Source: Chloroflexota bacterium (GTDB lineage Bacteria; Chloroflexota; Anaerolineae; Anaerolineales; Anaerolineaceae). Taken from it: DNA of 64,000 nucleotides. This document shows, in pieces, positions 27,022 through 34,983 of the stretch. Numbering within the stretch: the first letter of the stretch is position 1; each line of letters starts with the position of its first letter. The stretch spans positions 124,001 through 188,000 of the forward strand of contig JAJXZS010000050.1 of the NCBI GenBank assembly GCA_021779955.1, in the 5' to 3' direction. The notes below the pieces were generated by a model. That model was not told the DNA's origin. It searched no databases and was given only the letters and a program-made list of their open reading frames with translations. The translations under genes and the position numbers were made by a program.

Positions 27022-28056
27022 TTAAACTTCTCCCTTTAAAATTTGCGTGGCATTTTTGGAATAGACCTTCTCAAGCACGTCATCCGGCAGGAACAACCCG
27101 TCGACATACCAGCGACCTTGCGTGGGAAGCTCACCAGGATCGTAGTTGAAGTACTCGTCATCCGTCTCAAGGAAACGATATGCCAGCCTGTAGGAATCGA
27201 TATGGGGACCCGCGTCCAGCCCAAACAGAATGCGGTCTGCATACTGGATAAAAAATCTACGCGCCGTATAAGGTTGTCGCCCCAGCTCGCCGATCCGCGC
27301 GCTGATATCCACATAGAAATTGGGGCAATCATCAAGAACCCGCCCAACCCAGGCAAGGTTTTCGGCATAGCAGCCAACGTGCGCTCCGATAAAAATTGTC
27401 TTTGGATGGCGGGAAACCACCGCTGCCAGCCCGTTTGCGATTGACAGAAATGGCGGAAAGGGCGGGCTGGTGAAAGCCCAATCGGGATTGGCGGTGATCT
27501 CTTCCCAGCGTTCGTTTGTCTCGTCCACAGGGTCGAAAAACGCTACCGGATCGGCCACATGGATCACCACTGGCATGCCCAACTCGCCGGCGCTTTGCCA
27601 GATGGGGTCGAGCCGTGCATCGTCAACACTGACCAGATCGCCGAGATGATCTTTGACGTGCAGCCCCAGCGATTTCCAAATCTTGAGACCTGTTGCTCCC
27701 CGGGACTTTTGCACCTCAAGCCTGCGTGCGGCGGCCTCGGGAAACACAGGCCCCAGATCCTGCCATCGGCTCCAGTCCACGCCACCAAACACCTGGAACC
27801 GCTCTGCGCGCGGGGCAAGATATTCGATATGACGCTGCAGCACATCCTCACTCCATCCGCCGTCAAGGTCTACAAAATGGGCGACGCCTGCCTCATCCAA
27901 TTGAGCGCAGAGAGCATCCAGCGACAGCTTATCGATTGCGCCGCCGCCAAATTCACCAAGATGATTGTGTGCATCGAAGACCGGGAATTTCGGACGGTTA
28001 ACGGATGTCGTTCTGGTAACGAGAGCCGGTTTGGGTCGGAACTCTTCCAGCAGCAT
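27022..28056 (-). CDS. Amidohydrolase-family (TIM-barrel) metal-dependent hydrolase
   Basis: 344 residues from the ATG at 28056, five bases after the DeoR stop; the longer frame to 28407 is a shadow of the regulator gene. The metal site HxH is in VFDAHNHLGEFGG near 28-40; VIHVADP and FIGAHVGCYAEN supply further histidines, and LFGLDAGP the C-terminal aspartate. This is the amidohydrolase-2 (lactonase/decarboxylase) branch rather than the NagA deacetylase branch, so a deacetylation role, though tempting next to AgaS, is not supported. The reaction is unknown. Confidence 0.8.
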   Translation of the reverse strand: MLLEEFRPKPALVTRTTSVNRPKFPVFDAHNHLGEFGGGAIDKLSLDALCAQLDEAGVAHFVDLDGGWSEDVLQRHIEYLAPRAERFQVFGGVDWSRWQDLGPVFPEAAARRLEVQKSRGATGLKIWKSLGLHVKDHLGDLVSVDDARLDPIWQSAGELGMPVVIHVADPVAFFDPVDETNERWEEITANPDWAFTSPPFPPFLSIANGLAAVVSRHPKTIFIGAHVGCYAENLAWVGRVLDDCPNFYVDISARIGELGRQPYTARRFFIQYADRILFGLDAGPHIDSYRLAYRFLETDDEYFNYDPGELPTQGRWYVDGLFLPDDVLEKVYSKNATQILKGEV

Positions 28057-28061
28057 CGCTT

Positions 28062-28835
28062 TCAAGCCTCGATAATCCGGATCTGGCGTTCTTTGAGGGT
28101 GGCGCTCAACTCCGCCGGCAATGGACCGTCGGTCACGATGGTCTGCACCTGGTCGAGCGGTGAAAGCAGCACGGTGGCTGTGCGTTCGAACTTGGTGTGA
28201 TCGACAACCACGATCAGTTCTCGCCCTGCGTGCAGGATCGCCCTGTCTGTCATTGTCTCGGGCAGGTATTCGTTGGTCAGGCCGAAATCGAGGCTGACCC
28301 CCCGCACGCCGATGAACACTTTGTCTGCATGCACTTCGGCCAGCGACTGCTCGGTGATATGGCCGATGAACGAAAGCTCGCTGGGGCGCAGCATCCCCCC
28401 AAGGCAAATCACGGTAATCCCATCCGCCCCGGCGAAAACGTTCACCACGGGCAATGAATTGGTGATCACCGTCAGATTCTGGCGCGCCCGTAATGCCCTC
28501 GCCACTGCGAGCACTGTGGTGCCCGAGCCAAGGAAAACCGTCTCGCCGTCCTGCACGATTTCTGCCGCGGCCTCGCCGATGCGTTGTTTCTCGTCAGGTT
28601 GCTCATTCTGGCGCTGCAGGATGGGCGCTTCCGGCGGGGTCTGTGCAAGTGCGATCGCTCCGCCGTGCACGCGGCGAACCTTGCCCTCGGTGCCCAGCGC
28701 CTCAAGGTCGCGCCTGGCGGTCGCCTCGCTGATGGTGAAGCGCCGGCAAATCTCCTCGATGCTGATTCGCTGGCTGCGCTGCAGAAATTGGATGATCTGG
28801 TCCTGCCGCTCGAAACTAGAAAGCAGACGGTTCAT
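28062..28835 (-). CDS. DeoR-family transcriptional regulator of the sugar operon
   Basis: 257 residues. The N-terminal helix-turn-helix is ISIEEICRRFTISEATARRD near 24-43; the DeoR sensor domain follows with VFLGSGTTVLAVARAL and VFIGVRGVS, the phosphosugar-binding loops. It is the first gene of the ten-gene operon, so it is probably autoregulated. Three 10-bp direct repeats just upstream are the likely binding site. The AgaR-type context suggests a phosphorylated sugar as inducer. Confidence 0.92.
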   Translation of the reverse strand: MNRLLSSFERQDQIIQFLQRSQRISIEEICRRFTISEATARRDLEALGTEGKVRRVHGGAIALAQTPPEAPILQRQNEQPDEKQRIGEAAAEIVQDGETVFLGSGTTVLAVARALRARQNLTVITNSLPVVNVFAGADGITVICLGGMLRPSELSFIGHITEQSLAEVHADKVFIGVRGVSLDFGLTNEYLPETMTDRAILHAGRELIVVVDHTKFERTATVLLSPLDQVQTIVTDGPLPAELSATLKERQIRIIEA

Positions 28836-28847
28836 CTAAAACGCTCC

Positions 28848-28877
28848 AAATTAATCAATAACAATCAGAAACAATCA
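28848..28877 (-). promoter_or_regulatory. Three 10-bp direct repeats, candidate DeoR operator
   Basis: Read on the minus strand: TGATTGTTTC, TGATTGTTAT and TGATTAATTT, exactly head to tail, 13 bases upstream of the regulator's ATG. Direct repeats at about one helical turn are typical of DeoR-family sites. Confidence 0.55.
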
Positions 28878-28983
28878 TATTGTTGCACGATTAAGGAGCG
28901 ATTGCAAGTCACAATTAACGTGAAACGATGAGAAGAGCTGTAAGGAAATATGTCCCTGCGCTGCAATTACTTCGGTTTGTTAC

Positions 28984-29012
28984 TTGACTATACAAAATAA
29001 TTACTGTAGTAT
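28984..29012 (+). promoter_or_regulatory. Promoter of the large secreted phosphoesterase gene
   Basis: TTGACT (28984-28989) and TAGTAT (29007-29012) are 17 bp apart. The predicted start near 29019 leaves a 225-base leader that contains the GEMM-like fold at 29057-29142. Confidence 0.55.
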
Positions 29013-29056
29013 CAGAATTAACCATTCTTCATCCATAATTGCACCACAATTGATTG

Positions 29057-29142
29057 GGGGCTTCGATAAAGGTTGACTTGCATTTTGTGAGTCGGCAAAG
29101 CCCAACCTCTTCACAAAAGAGAGCAGGTTGCCGAAAAGCCTC
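29057..29142 (+). promoter_or_regulatory. Candidate cyclic-di-GMP-I (GEMM-like) riboswitch
   Basis: An outer stem GGGGCTT (29057-29063) pairs with AAGCCTC (29136-29142). Inside are two hairpins: GACT/AGTC (29075-29093) and AACC/GGTT with an inner CTCT/AGAG (29104-29129). The connecting strands read GATAAAGG, GGCAAAGCC and AGCAGGTTGCCGAA, which resemble the GEMM-I pattern GCAAAGCC ... AGCNGGGTTRCCGA. The first hairpin lacks the usual GNRA loop, so this may be a variant. It lies in the 5' leader of a surface-protein gene, a common setting for such switches. The identification is from memory of the consensus and needs a covariance search. Confidence 0.5.
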
Positions 29143-29244
29143 ACTGGAATGTCATAATTCCATGTGCGGCGTTTTGTATTGATCACTAGCGTGTATGTGA
29201 ACTCTGCTCGTAGATGGACATCAATTAACTTGGTGAGGTGATTT

Positions 29245-32200
29245 ATGAGAAGAAAACTGGGCTCGCAAAAGATCGATCGAAGGCTGGAGGTTGTGCTCCG
29301 CCTGTGCATGGCGCTCTTTATTGTTTTCAGCTCGCTGACAACCACACCGGCCAACACTGCAGCGGCACAATCACTGATCGCCCCAAATCAACCCATCCTG
29401 GTCAATCCCTCGGACGGGGCAACCGGGGTGAACTTGTCGCCGGCACTCACGGTCACTGTCAGCGATCCTGAAAATGAGCCGTTAACTGTTGAATTCTACG
29501 GGCGTCCAAAATCCACAGAGACCAAGCCATTCAGCCTGGTTTTACTTCCTGATACACAGTGGTACACCGATCCAACGTCGCAGCCCCTGGGCGCTTCCAT
29601 TTTCTACCAACAAACCAACTGGATCGTAGCGAATCAGGCGAGCCGCAATATTGTTTTTGTCAACTCGCTCGGCGACATTACCCAGAATGGATCGAACGAT
29701 ACTGACGACAGCGAGTGGCTGATCGCCGATGCCGCCTACGATATTCTCGATGCAGGGGGCGTGCCATACAATATCGCAGCAGGTAATCACGACCTGCTCG
29801 GCGGGGCAGCAAAGATCGAACAATGGTTTGGAATCTCGCGCTTTCAGGGGCGGGATTACTACGGCGGTTATTACGGAGCCGTAGGGATGAATTATATCAA
29901 TTACAACCTTTTCAGCGCGAGCGGGGTCGATTTTATTTTGATCAACCTGGCGTGCCCAATGACCGCTCCATCCCCTGGAGCCCTGACCTGGGCCGATCAA
30001 CTGCTTGCGACTCATCCTGACCGCCGCGGGATTGTGGTGTGCCACGACCTGCTCACCCAGGATCTCCAGCCTTTATTCAGGGTTCCAGGGCAGGCGGTCT
30101 ATGATGCCTTGAAGGACAATCCCAACCTGTTTCTCTTGGTTGGCGGGCATTATCCAACCGACGGCTCCCGCTCGGATACTTATAACGGTAACACAGTCTA
30201 TTCCATGCGCTCGGATTATTCAGGCCAGTGGCCATACGGCAACGGATGGCTGCGCATCCTGGAGTTCCAGCCTGCGAATGACCAGATCCAGGTATATACG
30301 TACAGCCCTTACCGGAACGCGTACCGCACACTTTCAACTTCCCAATTCGCAGTGCCATACGATATGGGGCCAGCCTGGCAATTGATCAAAACAGAGACTT
30401 CCGTACCCTCCTCATCAACGGTCAGCGTGGGCTGGCAGGGGCTAGATCCAAATACCGAGTATGAATGGCGTGCGGTTGTCTCTGATGGAACCCTCTCCAC
30501 AACCGGCCCAACCTGGAGTTTCACCACTGGAAACGAAGCCAATCTTTCACCGGTCATCACTGAGGGTGATATCACTTCGGTATCCCTATCAGAGAACGGA
30601 AGTCCGATTCCCTTCAACCTGGCGCTCCATGCCACGGATGCAAATATCGGAGATACTCTCACCTGGAGTATCTTAATCGAAGCTTTACATGGCACTGCCG
30701 GAATCGCTGTCCCCGTGACAGGACCATCCGCAGCAATTACCTACACTCCCGATGCTGACTATACCGGCATAGACAGTTTTGCGGTTCAGGTATCCGATGG
30801 CAACGGAGGATCGGATACGATCAAGGTGAATGTCAGCATTATCCCCAACAATACTCCACCCATGCCACCTACCGGATTGACAGCGACCGGTGGCGACACG
30901 ATCGTCAACCTCGCCTGGACTGCCAACCCTGAACCTGACCTGGCAGGATATAATGCCTACCTTTATGAGCCACCATCCTCTTACACAAAGCTCAACTCGA
31001 TTCTCTTGACCAGCCCGGCCTTTACTGCAACGGGCTTGACCAACGGTACAACTTATTCGTTTGTTGTCACTGCCGTAGACACATTTGCCAGCGAATCCGG
31101 CTATTCGACTACGGTAAGCAGTACCCCCTATGTTGTTACCGTAAACGAACCTCCAAATAGTCCTGTTTTAGTTGGACCAGGTGATGGGTCAACCGGTGTT
31201 ACTGCACCGGTGCTTTCGGTTAATGTAACCGACCCGGAGAATCAACCCATGGATGTTTCGTTCTATGGGAGATCGTTGCAAAGCGCTCCTGGAGATCCAT
31301 TCTCAATTGTGATCCTGCCGGATACCCAGTTCTTGGCATTGTCCTGGCCGTCGATATTCAATGCCCAAACGCAATGGGTGGCAAACAACACAACGGACAA
31401 CATCGTTTTTGTTGGCAACCTTGGCGATATTGTGAATGAAGAATATATCCCTCAAGAGTGGGTAAATGCAACCGAAGCTTATGATATTTTGAGTTCCAAT
31501 GGGGTTCCGTATGGTTTGGCTCCGGGCAATCACGACGGAGCACCATTGAATACGGGCAATTTCAACACCAATTTTGGAGCGAGGCTGGCCGGCCAGGCAA
31601 CATATGGCGGCCGTTACGGCACAACGGATTACGACAATACCTATTCGTTGTTTACTGCTAGCGGGATGAAATTTATGGTCATTTTCATAGAATACGACAC
31701 AACCATGACCACTACCGATCACCCCGTATTGCAGTGGGCAAAAGCGTTGTTGCATGATAACCCCGACCGGAAGGGGATTGTCATCAGCCACAATATGCTC
31801 CAGGGAGAAACCTCGAATGCATTTTCAACACAGGGTCAGGCCATCTATGACGCTCTAAAAGAGGAAGCGAATCTCTTTCTGATGATGGGAGGTCATAATG
31901 AAGGCGCCTCCCGCCGCTCGGACACCTATAACGGCAATACGGTCTATACGCTTCGATCTGACTATCAGGCCGCTGACGATCAGCAGAGTGGATATCTGAG
32001 AATTCTGCGGTTCGTTCCTGCGGAGAATACGATTGACGTTAGCACTTACTCCCCGAACCAAAACAAACTGTATGACAAAGCAGATGTCGATCAAAATATC
32101 TTCAGTCTGTCATTTTTCATGGGTGGATTTGAACTCATTGGATCTGTCTCCGGTGTATCTTCAGGAGCAACGGCGGCACTTCCCTGGAACGAATTGAGCG

Positions 32201-33471
32201 AGAATCAAGCGTATGAATGGTACGTGACCGTAACCGATGGTATCGATCAAACCACCAGTACCACATGGGGTTTCACCATGGGAACTGGCACCGTTGCTCC
32301 CGCGATCCTTGCACAGCCCGCTGACCAAACCGTTGTCGCAGGGGAGATCGTCTCTTTCAGCGCCTCAGCCTCCGGCTCGCCAACACCCACCGTTCAGTGG
32401 CAGGTGAGCTCTGACGGTAACGCCTGGTCGGACGTCACGGGTGCCACCGCCCTGACCTACTCATTCACCGCGCAACTCGGCGACAATGGCAAACAATACC
32501 GCGCGGTCTTCACCAATTCGGTTGGCTCGGCGGCAACTCAGGCTGCCTTGCTCACTGTCACAGCTCCTGATATCGCTCCCGCGATCCTTGCACAGCCCGC
32601 TGACCAAACTGTTGTCGCAGGGGATACCGTCTCTTTCAGCGCCTCAGCCTCCGGCTCGCCAACACCCACCGTTCAGTGGCAGGTGAGCCCGGACGGTAAC
32701 GCCTGGTCGGACGTCACGGGTGCCACCGCCCTGACCTACTCATTCACCGCGCAACTCGTTGATGACGGCCTGCTCTACCGTGCTCTCTTCGCAAACATTG
32801 CAGGGACCGCGGCTACTGACGCAGCTTTGCTTACCGTCAACAGCGACCTGATCTTTGCGGACGACTTCAACTCGTGCGATGATTATGCATGGTCGGGGGG
32901 CAGCTACAACGCTGCCGCATTGTCTTTCGGTGAAGCAGGCGGGAGAAATTCCTCTTGCGGAATGGCTGTAAGTATCTTGAATGGCGGTGCAAGTTATGTC
33001 ATGGATCCAACTCCGAATGCCGAAAGCCAATTCCACGCCCGCTTCTACTTCAACTCGAATGTACTCAAGATGGCAAACAATGACCTGGTCACGATTTATG
33101 AAACTTACAATACTTCAGGCGTGGCCACAGCAGTCGTTCAGATCCGCTATTCTGCCAAATCTTTCCAATTGCGCTCCGGCATAATGCGCGACAATCAAAA
33201 ATGGAGCTACACCAATTGGTCGACAATCACCAAAGCCTGGCATTCGGTTGAGTTCAGTTGGATTGCCTCGTCGACAAGCAACGTCGCAGCAGGAAGCCTG
33301 ACGTTCTATATTGATGGCGTTCAAAAGGATGCCCTCACTGCGATCGATAATGACCAACAGCAGATCGATCAAGTGGCGCTTGGAATTGTCAGAGGGATGG
33401 ATAACGCAACCTTAGGTACCTGTTACTTCGATGATTACGTGTCCCGCCAGATCACGTACATCGGCCCTTGA
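29245..33471 (+). CDS. Giant secreted protein with two metallophosphoesterase domains, Ig-like repeats and a C-terminal beta-sandwich
   Basis: 1408 residues; start ATG at 29245 after GGTGAGGTG. The signal peptide ends near 47. Each phosphoesterase domain (about 95-365 and 685-960) is preceded by a short beta region and carries the family motifs: LLPDTQWY, NSLGDITQ, AGNHDLL, VVCHDLL, GGHYPTDG in the first and ILPDTQFL, NLGDIVNE, PGNHDGAP, VISHNML, GGHNEGAS in the second. Between them lie a cadherin-like and an FN3 domain. Two near-identical Ig-like domains (about 1018-1200) and a lectin-like C-terminus (about 1205-1405) follow. It probably hydrolyses phosphoesters outside the cell while bound to a surface. 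A GEMM-like leader precedes it. Confidence 0.87.
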   Translation: MRRKLGSQKIDRRLEVVLRLCMALFIVFSSLTTTPANTAAAQSLIAPNQPILVNPSDGATGVNLSPALTVTVSDPENEPLTVEFYGRPKSTETKPFSLVLLPDTQWYTDPTSQPLGASIFYQQTNWIVANQASRNIVFVNSLGDITQNGSNDTDDSEWLIADAAYDILDAGGVPYNIAAGNHDLLGGAAKIEQWFGISRFQGRDYYGGYYGAVGMNYINYNLFSASGVDFILINLACPMTAPSPGALTWADQLLATHPDRRGIVVCHDLLTQDLQPLFRVPGQAVYDALKDNPNLFLLVGGHYPTDGSRSDTYNGNTVYSMRSDYSGQWPYGNGWLRILEFQPANDQIQVYTYSPYRNAYRTLSTSQFAVPYDMGPAWQLIKTETSVPSSSTVSVGWQGLDPNTEYEWRAVVSDGTLSTTGPTWSFTTGNEANLSPVITEGDITSVSLSENGSPIPFNLALHATDANIGDTLTWSILIEALHGTAGIAVPVTGPSAAITYTPDADYTGIDSFAVQVSDGNGGSDTIKVNVSIIPNNTPPMPPTGLTATGGDTIVNLAWTANPEPDLAGYNAYLYEPPSSYTKLNSILLTSPAFTATGLTNGTTYSFVVTAVDTFASESGYSTTVSSTPYVVTVNEPPNSPVLVGPGDGSTGVTAPVLSVNVTDPENQPMDVSFYGRSLQSAPGDPFSIVILPDTQFLALSWPSIFNAQTQWVANNTTDNIVFVGNLGDIVNEEYIPQEWVNATEAYDILSSNGVPYGLAPGNHDGAPLNTGNFNTNFGARLAGQATYGGRYGTTDYDNTYSLFTASGMKFMVIFIEYDTTMTTTDHPVLQWAKALLHDNPDRKGIVISHNMLQGETSNAFSTQGQAIYDALKEEANLFLMMGGHNEGASRRSDTYNGNTVYTLRSDYQAADDQQSGYLRILRFVPAENTIDVSTYSPNQNKLYDKADVDQNIFSLSFFMGGFELIGSVSGVSSGATAALPWNELSENQAYEWYVTVTDGIDQTTSTTWGFTMGTGTVAPAILAQPADQTVVAGEIVSFSASASGSPTPTVQWQVSSDGNAWSDVTGATALTYSFTAQLGDNGKQYRAVFTNSVGSAATQAALLTVTAPDIAPAILAQPADQTVVAGDTVSFSASASGSPTPTVQWQVSPDGNAWSDVTGATALTYSFTAQLVDDGLLYRALFANIAGTAATDAALLTVNSDLIFADDFNSCDDYAWSGGSYNAAALSFGEAGGRNSSCGMAVSILNGGASYVMDPTPNAESQFHARFYFNSNVLKMANNDLVTIYETYNTSGVATAVVQIRYSAKSFQLRSGIMRDNQKWSYTNWSTITKAWHSVEFSWIASSTSNVAAGSLTFYIDGVQKDALTAIDNDQQQIDQVALGIVRGMDNATLGTCYFDDYVSRQITYIGP
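32296..32758 (+). repeat. 279-bp in-frame tandem duplication encoding Ig-like domains
   Basis: The segment starting at 32296 recurs at 32575 (period 279 bp, 93 codons). The first 184 bases of each copy are nearly identical, including many silent positions, while the rest has diverged. This points to a recent duplication or gene conversion within the phosphoesterase gene. Confidence 0.9.
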
Positions 33472-33799
33472 GCAAGGGCTGTCAGCAGCCAGTGAGGACC
33501 CAAACGTCCTTTGCCCGGCCGTTTTCAAAATGAGATCGGCCGTGGGTGGGCACTCACAAGTCTCAGATTTAGCCCTTATGATTGGCTTTACTGGCGTATG
33601 GCTATTCACTATAGGTTTTGAAGCCCCCTCTTCGAGCAAGGTGTTACCCATCTCCCCCGGTCTATACAGCTTGGGTGAGGGGGGTGAGGGTTGATCCTGT
33701 AGTATACCTACGCGTGTACAACTTTGACTCTGCCACGCCCGATCGGTTTTCTTCTATCTGCACAACAAATTCACCTCATGATAAATTCTCTACATCTTA
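33472..33799. other. Intergenic region between convergent genes
   Basis: About 330 bases with no supported gene. A 7-bp hairpin (GCCCTTG / CAAGGGC, 33464-33479) overlaps the stop codon of the upstream gene and may help termination, but it lacks a T-run. Nothing else is evident. Confidence 0.5.
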
Positions 33800-34675
33800 T
33801 TAAGTTTCAATATCCATAATTTTTCTTTGCAAGCCACTCGAAATAAATGGAACATCCAAATGTGTGAAGATTTCCCACGATTCTACGAGGGTTGTAGATT
33901 CCCCGGTAGATAATTGCTTTATTGGGCCGAGACTTTCCAATTCTATAAATCGATTGCCGCAATAGTATTCAGAATTGCAATTCCCATCCGGATAACTTGA
34001 TCCTCCTGAAACCAGGAATGATTTTTTAAACAATCGACCTTTTATCCAATAAGCCATCCAACCATGCGAGTTGAAATAACCGATCTTAAAAGGCGGAAGA
34101 TCAGGTTTGGCTTTGATCAAAATAACATCATCATCCCATATGACTCGTTTGTCAGTAATCTTGGAATAAGGCCAAAGCGAATAATTGCGGTTATGCAAGA
34201 AGCCATTTATATCGGAATTTCCGGATGGTTGTGGAAGTATGGCAATGCCATCCATTTTGAGCATTGTCAATGCCCAGGGAGCAATTGTGATTATCTCTTT
34301 GTTTAAATTTGTGATCACATGAGTTAATGTCAATTGAGGTTTGTCTTGAGCAAGCTCGATTGATATCTGCTTTTTTATACCTTGCTTTAATTCGATTTCT
34401 AATCGTACACCGTGAGGGATAGTTGAAGCGACCAGGTTGTTATCTTCAGGTTCATAACTTTCGATAAGTGTTTCGGGTGAACTCCAAAGGCGATGACCAC
34501 CATAGAAAGAATATGGACCTGACGGTGTTTCAACCTTTAAATCAGGCAATTCTGCCAGTAAGTTTGGTTCGTTTTGAAGCGAAAATCGAATGATCCTTGG
34601 TCCAGATTTGGTTAAGTAATCCAGTTGGATAAAATCATTATTCAGGTGTGATGTCGGCAATCCATAGAAATCCAT
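33800..34675 (-). CDS. Aldose-epimerase-like (DUF4380-type) protein of the xylose cluster
   Basis: 291 residues, predicted beta-sandwich of the galactose-mutarotase fold: LDYLTKSGPRIIRFSL, FYGGHRLWSSPET (with the active-site-type His), LTLTHVITNLNKE, IAPWALTML, MAYWIKGRLFKKSF. There is no signal peptide, so it acts in the cytoplasm. GGAG precedes the ATG by about nine bases. It lies at the 3' end of the xylose gene cluster, where a sugar mutarotase would fit. The specific substrate is unknown. Confidence 0.7.
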   Translation of the reverse strand: MDFYGLPTSHLNNDFIQLDYLTKSGPRIIRFSLQNEPNLLAELPDLKVETPSGPYSFYGGHRLWSSPETLIESYEPEDNNLVASTIPHGVRLEIELKQGIKKQISIELAQDKPQLTLTHVITNLNKEIITIAPWALTMLKMDGIAILPQPSGNSDINGFLHNRNYSLWPYSKITDKRVIWDDDVILIKAKPDLPPFKIGYFNSHGWMAYWIKGRLFKKSFLVSGGSSYPDGNCNSEYYCGNRFIELESLGPIKQLSTGESTTLVESWEIFTHLDVPFISSGLQRKIMDIET

Positions 34676-34743
34676 CTATATGTCTCCAGTAGACAATTAT
34701 GATCAATCATAAAAAATAAAGAATTGCAAAAAAGATGAATGGA

Positions 34744-34983
34744 TTAGGCATAAAAATTCCGTTTTCTTTTCCAACCCGAGATTATCCTTTTCCATGTTTT
34801 CTTACAAGATCGAACGCCCTTCAGGGCATCGGAGGTTTTCAAATTGCATGCTCCAACGGCAAGTGCTTAAGTGATACATTCCATTGGCGATTAACCATGG
34901 ATTAACGCCGCAAGAAAACCCGCGACAGTAACATCACCGGATCCTGTAGTACCCACAACGTCAACATAAAAAAACAAGGTGGC
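34744..34983 (-). pseudogene. Decayed C-terminal end of a PfkB-family sugar kinase
   Basis: Directly after the xylB stop and in the same frame, the sequence encodes VVGTTGSGDVTVAGFLAALI, the PfkB C-terminal signature, then after a TAA SPMECIT, and after a second TAA ALAVGACNLKTSDALKGVRS and KKTWKRIISGWKRK, the usual end of PfkB kinases. Two stops interrupt it and the N-terminal two thirds are missing. It is the remnant of a sugar kinase once present between xylB and the mutarotase-like gene. Confidence 0.8.

Noticed and set aside
28057-28407. Long N-terminal extension of the amidohydrolase
   Set aside because: It is an arginine-rich shadow of the DeoR gene; the true ATG follows the DeoR stop.
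29001-29357. Leftward 118-residue frame
   Set aside because: It is antisense to the structured leader and the signal-peptide region of the phosphoesterase gene; no ribosome site.
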